From Methylocystis bryophila (lineage in GTDB: Bacteria; Pseudomonadota; Alphaproteobacteria; Rhizobiales; Beijerinckiaceae): a stretch of 64,000 nt of DNA. The translations under genes were made by a program, and so were the position numbers. The notes below the pieces were generated by a model, which ran no database searches, was not told the DNA's origin, and worked only from the letters and a program-made list of their open reading frames with translations. The DNA is taken from positions 1,054,001 through 1,118,000 of the forward strand of contig NZ_AP027149.1 in NCBI RefSeq assembly GCF_027925445.1, given 5' to 3'. Within the stretch, counting starts at the first letter, position 1. Each line of letters begins with the position of its first letter. Below, piece by piece: positions 1 to 7,666 of this stretch.

Positions 1-76
1 GAAGAAGGCCGAAGAGGAGCGCAAGAAGCTCGAGGCGAACAAGACGGGAGCCGCGGCGCCCGCGAAGCCGAAGTAA
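1..76 (+). CDS. C-terminal end of a Lys/Glu/Ala-rich protein (cut by window edge)
   Basis: Reading from base 2, 24 codons run to a TAA at 74-76. The peptide is highly charged (KKAEEERKKLEANK) and ends in an Ala/Pro/Lys tail (TGAAAPAKPK). The body of the gene lies outside the window, so no function can be given. A charged helix followed by an Ala-Pro-Lys tail occurs in many unrelated periplasmic or ribosome-associated proteins. Codon use is G+C-rich like the neighbours, which supports it being real coding sequence. Confidence 0.5.
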   Translation, partial: KKAEEERKKLEANKTGAAAPAKPK

Positions 77-753
77 GCTCCAGAGCGAATTCCGCAGATT
101 GGTTGCGCGGCGCGTTTTCCTCCCGTCACGGGAGGGGCGCGCCGCAGCTTTTTTTGCTTGCATTCGCGCCCGCCGAAGGGGCCCGCCGGCCTATCGCGGA
201 ATATGCGCTCAAAACTTTTGCAGCCGGATCGCGCCTTCTGCGCTCAGAGCATGTCACGGAAAAGCGCGAAGCGGTTTTCCGGTCAAGACAGGCTCCACCC
301 TTTTGATTTGGCGCGATTCCTTATCGCTCGAAGGATTCCGTTCGAGCGGGAAACGCGCGAGACGGTTTCGCGCGAAGGTTCTTTTTTCATCCTGCGTGGC
401 TGCGAGCGGCCTCGACCGCTCGACGACCTCCGCGGCTCGGATTTTCGCCGCAAGCGTTTGTATGCGCGGCGCGACCCTTCACATCAACGTCACGCTGGAT
501 TGGGATAAAAGCTACGGAGCGCGACGGTCCCTCCTCTCGAGAGAAGCATGGGTCGCCAAATTCGAACCCGTCGCAATCAAAGCGATGACGCCGGGCGCCG
601 CCAATGGCCGCCGCATGGCCCGTCTCTCGGGGCTCGAGTCGCCAGTCATCACCCAGTTCCACTTCGAACATTGACGAGCGCGAGAACGCGTCGTCTGCGG
701 ATGACGAAGGCCACATTCCCGAATGATCCAAATTGGCAGGGGGCTAAGCGGCA
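77..753. other. 677-base gene-free stretch with repeat remnants
   Basis: I see no convincing gene here. Several overlapping frames are open, but their translations are Arg/Ser/Pro-rich in the way of shadow frames in G+C-rich DNA. They have no recognisable domain and no good ribosome binding site. The stretch holds the start of a module-B palindrome (about 82-97) and a complete module-A double-hairpin element (246-362). The last bases (about 731-740, GGCAGGGGG) form the ribosome binding site of the following pta gene. Confidence 0.5.
246..362. repeat. Dispersed double-hairpin repeat, module A type
   Basis: The first hairpin is an imperfect palindrome that begins AGAGCATGTCACGGAAAAG, passes GCGCGAAGC, and returns GGTTTTCCGGTCA. 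It is followed by the linker TTTTGATTTGGCGCGATTCC. The second hairpin has arms CGCTCGAA and TTCGAGCG. The same layout recurs at about ten other places in the window. Confidence 0.7.
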
Positions 754-2178
754 ATGACGACGAAACCGTTTCGCAACACCACATATGACGAGCTCGTCAT
801 TGGCGCTACGGCGAAAATCGAGCGCGTCTGCCGCGCCGACGACATGCTGCTCTTCGCGCATGCTTCCGGAAATCTCAACCCGTTGATGCTGCCGTCCTCG
901 AATAGTCTCGACGACTGCCACGCCATCGCCCCCTCGCTCTGGGTCGGATCTCTTGTCTCGGCCGTTCTCGGCAATCTCCTTCCCGGCGCCGGCACGCTCT
1001 ATCTCGCGCAGAATTTCCGTTTCGGCGCGCGCGTCTCTTGCGGCGACGCGCTCACGGTCGAAGTGCGCTGCACCGAGAAGCGCGAACGACCGGTGGCGCT
1101 CTTCGACGTTCGCGTCACGAAGTCGGATGGCGCAATCGCCTGCGAGGGCGTTGCGGAAGTCGCGGCGCCCTTGGAGCCGATCGAGACGTTCCCCGAGGAT
1201 CTGCCCCCCATGCTGCTGGGTCGGCACGAGAATTTCGCGCAATTGATCCGGCGCGCCACGGGCTTGCCCCCGCTCGCGACCGCGGTCGTCTGTCCGGACG
1301 ATCAGAATTCCCTGGGCGGCGCTCTGCTTTCGGCGGAGTATGGTCTGATCGCTCCGATCCTCGTTGGCGAGCGGGCGTCGATCCAAAAGGCCGCGGAAGC
1401 GGCTGGCGTCGATCTCTCGCCCTACAAGATCGTCGAGGCCGCGGACGATCAGGAAGCTTGCGCGCGCGCTGTCGAGCTCGTCGTGCGCGGCGAGGCGCAA
1501 GCCCTCATGAAGGGCAATGTGCATTCCGACGCGCTGCTCGCCGCCGTTGTCAAGAAGGAAGGAGGCCTGCGCGGCCCTCGGCGCATCACCCATGTGTTCG
1601 CCATGGATGCGCCGGCGCTCGATCGCCTTCTCTTCGTGTCCGATGCGGCGGTGAACATCGCCCCCGATCTGACGACGAAAGTCGACATCGTCCAGAACGC
1701 GATCGATCTCGCGCGCGCCTGCGGCGTCGAGACGCCGAAGGTCGGCGTGCTCTCGGCGGTCGAGACGGTCAATCCGGCGATCCCCTCGACGCTCGATGCG
1801 GCGATCCTGTCGAAAATGGCCGAGCGCGGCCAGATCATCGGGGGCATCGTCGACGGTCCCTTGGCGATGGACAACGCCGTCGACATCGGCGCCGCGCGGA
1901 CCAAAGGGATCTCTTCCCTCGTCGCTGGCCACGCCGATATATTGATCGCGCCCAATCTCGAGGCTGGCAACTTGCTCGCCAAGGAGCTGACCTTCGTCGC
2001 CCACGCCGAGGCCGCAGGCCTCGTGCTGGGGGCCAAGGTCCCGATCATGCTGACGAGCCGCGCCGACAACGACCGCGCGCGCCTGGGCTCGAGCGCGCTC
2101 GCGCAGCTCTATCGATATTGGCGTAAGACCGGCAAACCCCACGGCAGCGCCAAGCCTCTGGCGCAGGCGGCGGAGTAA
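754..2178 (+). CDS. pta: Bifunctional enoyl-CoA hydratase-like / phosphate acetyltransferase
   Basis: 474 aa. Residues about 1-140 form a MaoC-type hot-dog domain. Residues about 160-470 match the Pta/Ptb phosphotransacylase fold, with GGALLSAEYGLIAPILVGER near 188-207, LMKGNVHSDALL and a GPLAMDNAVD segment. The enzyme should interconvert acetyl-CoA (or another acyl-CoA) plus phosphate with acyl phosphate plus CoA in the cytoplasm. ackA starts 5 nt downstream, so acetyl phosphate would pass to acetate and ATP. The ATG is preceded by GGCAGGGGG at good spacing. Oddity: the MaoC signature reads SGNLNPLM where active R-hydratases have Asp and His (D-x-N-P-x-H), so Asn40 and Met46 probably leave this domain inactive. 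Butyryl rather than acetyl specificity cannot be excluded. Confidence 0.9.
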   Translation: MTTKPFRNTTYDELVIGATAKIERVCRADDMLLFAHASGNLNPLMLPSSNSLDDCHAIAPSLWVGSLVSAVLGNLLPGAGTLYLAQNFRFGARVSCGDALTVEVRCTEKRERPVALFDVRVTKSDGAIACEGVAEVAAPLEPIETFPEDLPPMLLGRHENFAQLIRRATGLPPLATAVVCPDDQNSLGGALLSAEYGLIAPILVGERASIQKAAEAAGVDLSPYKIVEAADDQEACARAVELVVRGEAQALMKGNVHSDALLAAVVKKEGGLRGPRRITHVFAMDAPALDRLLFVSDAAVNIAPDLTTKVDIVQNAIDLARACGVETPKVGVLSAVETVNPAIPSTLDAAILSKMAERGQIIGGIVDGPLAMDNAVDIGAARTKGISSLVAGHADILIAPNLEAGNLLAKELTFVAHAEAAGLVLGAKVPIMLTSRADNDRARLGSSALAQLYRYWRKTGKPHGSAKPLAQAAE

Positions 2179-2183
2179 GGTCC

Positions 2184-3374
2184 ATGGTCGACCACGTCCT
2201 CACGCTGAACGCGGGGTCTTCCTCGATCAAATTCGCGTTGTTTGAGGCGGCGGCGCCTTGGCCGCGCCTCTTGGCCGAGGGCCAAGTCCAGGGCCTCGGC
2301 GCGCAGCCGAGCTTCGAGGCCGCGACCGTCAGGGGCTATCCCGTCAAGAGAGCGATGGTCGGCGAAAATCACGCGGCCGGACTCCAGCAGATCTTGCAGT
2401 GGCTCAGGGAAGCTTATCCGGAGATCGCGATCAAGGCCGTCGGCCATAGAGTCGTGCATGGCGGCGTGAGCTACGCCGCGCCGACGATCGTCGACGACCG
2501 CGTGTTGCAAGAGCTGCGCGATTTGGAGCCGCTCGCGCCGTTGCATCAACCGCATAATCTGACGGGAATCGAGGCCGCGCGAGCGGTTTTTCCTTCCGCC
2601 CCGCAAGTCGCCTGTTTCGACACCGCATTCCACCGCGGCCATAGTTTCGTGAATGAGGCCTATGCGCTGCCGCGGGAATATTATGAACGCGGGGTGCGGC
2701 GTTTCGGCTTTCACGGGCTCTCTTACGAATATATCGCGCTTCGCCTGCGCGAGATCGACCCCGTGCTCGCTTGCGGCCGAGTGATCGTTGCGCATCTCGG
2801 CAATGGCGCTTCGCTCTGCGCGATGAAGGATGGACGATCCGTCGCCTCAACGATGGGCTTCACCGCGCTCGAAGGCCTGCCGATGGGCACGCGATGCGGC
2901 GAGATCGATCCAGGCCTCCTTCTCTATTTGCTCCAGCACGACAAAATGTCGCCCGAAGCGCTCAGCGGCCTGCTCTATGAGCAGTCCGGACTGAAGGGCC
3001 TTTCGGGGATCTCGCAGGACATGCGCGCGCTCGAGGCGAGCGAGAATCCGCACGCGCGCGACGCCATCGCCTATTTCACCCATCGCATCCGCATGGAGAT
3101 CGGCGCTCTCGCTGCCGCGCTCGAGGGTCTCGACGCCCTTATCTTCACCGCCGGCATCGGTGAGCATTCCGCACGAGTCCGCGCCAATGTGCTCGAGGGA
3201 ATGGGCTGGCTCGGGCTGACCCTCGATCCGGCGGCCAATGTTCGAAACGACATGCGCATTTCTGTCGCGCAAGCGAAAATTCCGGTCTTCATCGTCGCCG
3301 CCAATGAAGAGGCGACGATCGCCCGCCACGCCATCAAGACGGCCGGCCTGAATCAGATTCCCACCGCTGCTTGA
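2184..3374 (+). CDS. ackA: Acetate kinase
   Basis: 396 aa, the usual length. It catalyses ATP plus acetate to and from ADP plus acetyl phosphate. Family motifs are present in order: LNAGSSSIKFALF at 8-20 (phosphate-binding strand), HRVVHGG (substrate Arg), CFDTAFHRGH, HLGNGASLCA and FTAGIGEHSARVR (adenosine site). It starts 5 nt after the pta stop and runs into the DUF3141 gene after 18 nt, so the three genes are probably one transcript. With Pta it forms the Pta-AckA overflow or ATP-generating route. It is complete, with no odd residues noticed. Confidence 0.96.
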   Translation: MVDHVLTLNAGSSSIKFALFEAAAPWPRLLAEGQVQGLGAQPSFEAATVRGYPVKRAMVGENHAAGLQQILQWLREAYPEIAIKAVGHRVVHGGVSYAAPTIVDDRVLQELRDLEPLAPLHQPHNLTGIEAARAVFPSAPQVACFDTAFHRGHSFVNEAYALPREYYERGVRRFGFHGLSYEYIALRLREIDPVLACGRVIVAHLGNGASLCAMKDGRSVASTMGFTALEGLPMGTRCGEIDPGLLLYLLQHDKMSPEALSGLLYEQSGLKGLSGISQDMRALEASENPHARDAIAYFTHRIRMEIGALAAALEGLDALIFTAGIGEHSARVRANVLEGMGWLGLTLDPAANVRNDMRISVAQAKIPVFIVAANEEATIARHAIKTAGLNQIPTAA

Positions 3375-3392
3375 TTCGAATGGAGAGAGTCC

Positions 3393-5750
3393 GTGGAGCC
3401 TTCCTTCAGCCCCGTCGACGCCGCCGCCCGCTTTGCCGAGCAACAGGGAGAGCTTGGCCTGCAGAGCCGCCGCGTGATGCTCGCCCTGGGACGTCATTTG
3501 GAAAAGATCGCCCGTGAGCACGGCGAGCGCACGCACGCGCTATGGGCCAAGACGAGCGAATCGACTCGACAGTTCGCCGACAATGAGCGCCACAAATTAT
3601 TCGACGACGCGGTCGACTACGCCGTCGACGCGGCGCAGCGCGGCGTGCTCACGCTCGACGCCCTGTGGCAGCGCGCGGAGAACGACAGGCAGCATGAGGC
3701 CGCCGGCACGCCGCCCGTCCTCATCTATGATTCGGAGGTCGTCCTCGACGGAAGCCGCCTGTCGCGCCCCGTCAATTATCTCTTGCTGCGGATTCTGCCG
3801 CCGCCGGGCGTGGAGGTGTTCGAATGGAAGCGCCCCTACATGATCATCGACCCGCGCGCAGGCCACGGCGCCGGAATCGGGGGCTTCAAGCCCAATAGCC
3901 AAGTTGGCGTCGCCCTTCATGACGGCCATCCCGTCTATTTCGTCGTTTTTCGTCCAGAGCCCGCGCCCGGGCAAACAATCGCCGACGTCACAAACGCCGA
4001 AGCTGAATTCGTTCGCGAGATCGCGCGCCGCCATCCGAAGTCGCCGAAGCCGATCGTCGTCGGCAATTGCCAGGGCGGCTGGGCGACCATGGCGCTTGCC
4101 GCCGCAAACCCCGACATCACCGGCCCGCTCGTCGTCAATGGCGCGCCGCTTTCCGCCTGGTCGGGAAGGCTGGGCGAAAACCCGATGCGTTACAACGGCG
4201 GACTGTTCGGCGGCGCGGCGCAGGCGCTGCTGCTCTCCGATCTCGGCTACGGCGTCTTCGACGGCGCCTGGCTCGTGAGCAATTTCGAATTGCTCAACCC
4301 GGGCCGCAATTTCTTCGGCAAATATTACGACCTCTTCGTCGACCCGGAACGCGGGCGTAATCGCTTCCTCGAATTCGAGCGCTGGTGGGGCGGCTTCCAT
4401 TACATGAATGAAGCCGAGATCCGCTGGATCGTGGAGCAGATTTTCGTCGGCAACAAATTGTCGCGCGGCGTGGCGCAGATCGAGCCCGGACGCACGCTCG
4501 ACTTCAAGACCATCCGCTCGCCAATCATCGTCTTCGCAAGCTGGGGCGACAACATCACGCCGCCGCAACAGGCGCTGAACTGGATCCCAGACACCTATGT
4601 CGACGAGCACGAGATCCGCGTCCGCGGGCAACGCATCGTTTACATGATCCATGAAAAGGTCGGGCATCTCGGTATTTTCGTCTCCTCCTCGATCGCCAAG
4701 AAAGAGCACGCCGAGGTCACCTCGACGATGAAGACCATCGAAGCGCTGGCTCCGGGCCTCTACGAAATGATGATCGAAGAGCAGATCGGAGAAGGCGTCG
4801 ATGCGCGTTTCCGCGTGAGCTTCGCGGCGCGCAAGGTTTCCGATATTTTGGCGATCGATGACGACCGCAGCGACGAAAAGAGCTTCGCGGCGGTGGCGCG
4901 TCTCTCCGAGGCGACGGTCAACGCCTACGATCTTTTGCTGCGTCCCTTCGTGCAATCCGTGGTGACGCCCCAGGCGGCGCGCGCCTTCCGCGAGGCGCAT
5001 CCGGCGCGCGTGCAACGGCGCATCTTGGGCTCTGCAAATCCGTTTCTCGGCTGGGTTCCCGCGACAGCCGAGAACGCCCGAACGCACCGCCGCGCCACCG
5101 CCGCCGACAATCCATTCCTACTCGCGGAGCGCCTTTGGGCCGACGGCCTCTCCCAGACCTTCGACTTCTGGCGCGACGTGCGCGACGCCATGGCCGAGGC
5201 GACATTCCTTACAATCTATGGTTCGCCGTTCATGCATTGGGTCGGCCGTCCCCTCGACTATCGCCGCGCGCAATTGCGTCCTGAGCAATTGCGCTACTTG
5301 CCTGTCGTCGAGGCGGCTTTGCGCCATGTCGACCAGGGCGGCTTCTGCGAAGCCGTCATTCGCATGATGCTCATGCTCAGCGACGCGCGCGGCGCCGTGC
5401 GTCGCGATCGCCTCGAGCGTTCCGCCCACATGCTGTCGCATGACAAGCCCTTCGCCGGTCTCGGCCCGGAAAAGCGAACGCAGATCATTCAGGACCAAAC
5501 GACTATCGTCGAATTCGTCCCCGAACGCGCGCTTCAGACGCTGCCAAATCTCCTGAAAACGCCACAGGAGCGTCTCGACGCGATCGGCGCCGTGGAATTC
5601 GTCGCCGGCGCCGTCGAGGAGATGGAGCCGCGCACCTTGGCGATGTTGCAGAAAATTCGGGCCGTCCTCGAGTTGCCGCCGCTTGTGGCTAATCTCGCCC
5701 AGCAGGACCCGCTGAGCGTGGACGAGAAGGCCATCGACGACGCGGCGTGA
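3393..5750 (+). CDS. DUF3141 family alpha/beta-hydrolase, PHA-synthase-like
   Basis: 785 aa. An N-terminal helical region (about 1-110) precedes an alpha/beta-hydrolase core. A nucleophile-elbow-like GNCQGGW places Cys226 where PhaC-type polyhydroxyalkanoate synthases have their catalytic Cys. Later come a conserved FASWGDNITPPQQALNWI segment (acid-residue loop) and GHLGIFVS (candidate catalytic His). The C-terminal about 300 residues are specific to the family and helical. DUF3141 proteins are commonly annotated as poly(3-hydroxyalkanoate) synthase-like, but their reaction is not established. The position directly behind pta-ackA suggests a link between acyl-CoA/acyl-phosphate pools and polymer or acyl transfer; that is inference. 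The GTG start at 3393 follows GGAGAG. Confidence 0.85.
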   Translation: MEPSFSPVDAAARFAEQQGELGLQSRRVMLALGRHLEKIAREHGERTHALWAKTSESTRQFADNERHKLFDDAVDYAVDAAQRGVLTLDALWQRAENDRQHEAAGTPPVLIYDSEVVLDGSRLSRPVNYLLLRILPPPGVEVFEWKRPYMIIDPRAGHGAGIGGFKPNSQVGVALHDGHPVYFVVFRPEPAPGQTIADVTNAEAEFVREIARRHPKSPKPIVVGNCQGGWATMALAAANPDITGPLVVNGAPLSAWSGRLGENPMRYNGGLFGGAAQALLLSDLGYGVFDGAWLVSNFELLNPGRNFFGKYYDLFVDPERGRNRFLEFERWWGGFHYMNEAEIRWIVEQIFVGNKLSRGVAQIEPGRTLDFKTIRSPIIVFASWGDNITPPQQALNWIPDTYVDEHEIRVRGQRIVYMIHEKVGHLGIFVSSSIAKKEHAEVTSTMKTIEALAPGLYEMMIEEQIGEGVDARFRVSFAARKVSDILAIDDDRSDEKSFAAVARLSEATVNAYDLLLRPFVQSVVTPQAARAFREAHPARVQRRILGSANPFLGWVPATAENARTHRRATAADNPFLLAERLWADGLSQTFDFWRDVRDAMAEATFLTIYGSPFMHWVGRPLDYRRAQLRPEQLRYLPVVEAALRHVDQGGFCEAVIRMMLMLSDARGAVRRDRLERSAHMLSHDKPFAGLGPEKRTQIIQDQTTIVEFVPERALQTLPNLLKTPQERLDAIGAVEFVAGAVEEMEPRTLAMLQKIRAVLELPPLVANLAQQDPLSVDEKAIDDAA

Positions 5751-5770
5751 GGCATTGGCGCGCGCTTGAT

Positions 5771-5794
5771 CACGCTGCGTTCGGGCGCAGCGTG
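5771..5794. terminator. Hairpin between convergent genes
   Basis: A perfect 9-bp stem, CACGCTGCG / CGCAGCGTG, with loop TTCGGG lies between the DUF3141 stop and the stop of the minus-strand DUF2817 gene. There is no clear T tract on the plus strand (TTCCATCTTTC follows). It probably acts as a bidirectional terminator. Confidence 0.55.
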
Positions 5795-5808
5795 GCTTCC
5801 ATCTTTCG

Positions 5809-6921
5809 TCACGCGCTATAAACGTCAGGCTGGAGGGAAAGCCCAGCCAGGGCCTGTCGGCATGCGAGCAGCGATTGTCCTGCAACCATGCCCTTCCAGA
5901 AGTCCGTTTCGCAATAAAACGCGGCGCGCAGCTCGGCTTTGATTTGTCGTCCTTGCTCAGACTCCGGATCGCCATGGGCATGGAGCCAGGCGTCGGCGCG
6001 AAGCGCCTGCAAGACGCGCGGCGGCGGCGCCGTTCCGACTTCAAAGCAGATCGAGGTGATCTCGGCGTTCGGCAGCAGCGCGGACGAGCCGATGATGCTG
6101 TCGCCGCTCACGTCCTTCGAGGCGGCGGTTCCGCTTTTTGTCGATGTGACCTCGGCTCCAAACCACTTCGCCGCGCGCTTGTGCCCGGCTTCCTCAGGCG
6201 CGTAGATCGTCAGCCGTTCTGCATAGCCGCAGGGTCCGAGCCCGGTGTGATAATCGATGATCCCGACGCGTCTCGCGCGCGAGAGGTATTTTTGAAAGAT
6301 CGCCGTTTGCGTCCGCCGCGACCACGAAGGCCCATGGCCGCCGAAGAACAGGCCGAGCGGGTGAGAATATTGGCCGCCCGCGACGGCCTGCCAAAACTGG
6401 TCCAGCCCCTGCGCTCCGCGCGACGCCCGCCATTCTTCCATTTTGCGGGCCGTCTCCTCTTGCGCCTTGGATGTCCATTCCGCGGGGCAGAGCGTTTCCG
6501 CAAGCTCGACATAATCGGGATTGGGCGGTGGCGGCAGGGAGAAATCAAGCCAATTGCGATTGAGATCGACATTGTCTTCGTTGGTTCGCCGCGTCCACGC
6601 GAAGCCGTAAGGATTGATCGCGTGGATCATCAGCACGCTGGCGCCGGCCGGGATATCCTCGAATTCCTTTCGGCGTAACCAGTCGACTTGAGCGCCTGAT
6701 CCGCAATAACCCTCGACGCCGTGAACGCCGGAAATCAAGACGAGCGTCCGCGACGCGTCCGAGGGACCGAACCAGGCGGCGTCGGTGGCGAGCTCCTCAC
6801 CGCGGGGACCGGAACAAGGGTGCTTGAAGCTCTCCACCCTGACGTCGGCGGCGGAGACGGCCTCCAAGAATTTTTCGCGCGCTTCAGAGTATGAACTGCT
6901 GAAGCTGTCGGCGCCGGTCAT
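5809..6921 (-). CDS. DUF2817 / M14-like zinc amidohydrolase
   Basis: 370 aa. The DUF2817 family resembles zinc carboxypeptidases and aspartoacylases. Residues 64-73 read ISGVHGVEGY, giving the HxxE zinc pair His67 and Glu70. Then comes the conserved block NPYGFAWTRRTNEDNVDLNR (about 103-122). DYHTGLGP supplies a third ligand, His225. The substrate is unknown; cleavage of an amide bond is the family expectation. It is a monocistronic minus-strand gene convergent with the DUF3141 gene. No signal peptide is seen, so it is probably cytoplasmic. Confidence 0.82.
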   Translation of the reverse strand: MTGADSFSSSYSEAREKFLEAVSAADVRVESFKHPCSGPRGEELATDAAWFGPSDASRTLVLISGVHGVEGYCGSGAQVDWLRRKEFEDIPAGASVLMIHAINPYGFAWTRRTNEDNVDLNRNWLDFSLPPPPNPDYVELAETLCPAEWTSKAQEETARKMEEWRASRGAQGLDQFWQAVAGGQYSHPLGLFFGGHGPSWSRRTQTAIFQKYLSRARRVGIIDYHTGLGPCGYAERLTIYAPEEAGHKRAAKWFGAEVTSTKSGTAASKDVSGDSIIGSSALLPNAEITSICFEVGTAPPPRVLQALRADAWLHAHGDPESEQGRQIKAELRAAFYCETDFWKGMVAGQSLLACRQALAGLSLQPDVYSA

Positions 6922-6976
6922 CCGTCTCTCCCGAAGTCTTCGATCGTTCTGCGGCTTCTGGCGGCCTCGGGGTCTT

Positions 6977-7059
6977 TCGGTCAGAAAAGGCTCCGAGATT
7001 TGATTTGGAGCTTAGTCCTCATCGATCGCGTAATTCGACGCGATCGGTGCGCGCTCTAA
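6977..7059. repeat. Dispersed double-hairpin repeat, truncated
   Basis: It holds the right part of a module-A palindrome (GGTCAGAAAAGGCTC), the linker TTTGATTTGGAGC, and a second hairpin with arms GATCGCGT and ACGCGATC, ending in GCGCTCTAA. The left half of the first hairpin is missing. Confidence 0.55.
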
Positions 7060-7087
7060 CGTCCAAGAAGACTGCCAGCAACAACCT

Positions 7088-7666
7088 CTAATTCCACACG
7101 CCCGGCGCGGTGGCGCCGCCAGGTCCGAGCGAGCGCTGCATCATCATCGAATCCGTCCACTTGCCAAATTTGTATGCCACCTGCGGTAGATAACCGACCT
7201 GACGGAAGCCGAAATTCTCGTGAAGCTGAATCGAGGCGCGGTTCTCCGCGTCGATGTAAGCGATCATCTGACGATAGCCCGCCACGGCGCAGGTGTCGAT
7301 CAACGCGGAGAGAAGCAGCCGTCCGATCCCGCGCTGCAGATGTTCGTGATGCACATAGATCGAGTGCTTCACGACATAGCGATAGGCCGGCCGTTTACGG
7401 AATGGCACGGCATAGGCGTAGCCGACCACCGTCCCGCCGAGGTCCGCGACGAGATGCGGCAGCTTGTGCTTTTGCATGTTCTTGCGTCGTCGCTTGATGT
7501 CCTCGGCGTCAGGCGTCTCGATGTCCTCGTGTTGCGAGGGATCGACGCCGTATCTGATATGGTGCAGATAGATGGCGAGCATCGCCGGCACGTCGACCTC
7601 GCGCGAGGCGCGCACCTGAACCCCCAGCGGATGGGCGGAAGCCGACCGTCGCTCGTAAAGGCTCAT
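7088..7666 (-). CDS. GNAT-family N-acetyltransferase
   Basis: 192 aa. GNAT fold: the strand HLVADLGGTVVGYAYAVPF (about 71-89) is followed by SIYVHHEHLQRGIGRLLLSAL, in which QRGIGR (111-116) is the acetyl-CoA pyrophosphate loop. The C-terminal region (AYIDAENRASIQLHENFGF) is typical of phosphinothricin/amino-acid acetyltransferase-like GNATs. The acceptor is not determinable. The ATG overlaps the stop of the upstream decarboxylase gene by 4 nt (ATGA), so the two are translationally coupled. An amine or polyamine acceptor is therefore an attractive guess, but only a guess. Confidence 0.85.
   Translation of the reverse strand: MSLYERRSASAHPLGVQVRASREVDVPAMLAIYLHHIRYGVDPSQHEDIETPDAEDIKRRRKNMQKHKLPHLVADLGGTVVGYAYAVPFRKRPAYRYVVKHSIYVHHEHLQRGIGRLLLSALIDTCAVAGYRQMIAYIDAENRASIQLHENFGFRQVGYLPQVAYKFGKWTDSMMMQRSLGPGGATAPGVWN

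Noticed and set aside
99..674. 191-codon ORF at the left end
   Set aside because: It crosses a dispersed repeat, has Arg/Ser-rich shadow composition and lacks a ribosome binding site.
649..2142. 497-codon minus-strand frame opposite pta
   Set aside because: Antisense shadow of a well-supported gene in G+C-rich DNA; Arg/Asp/His-rich and without motifs.
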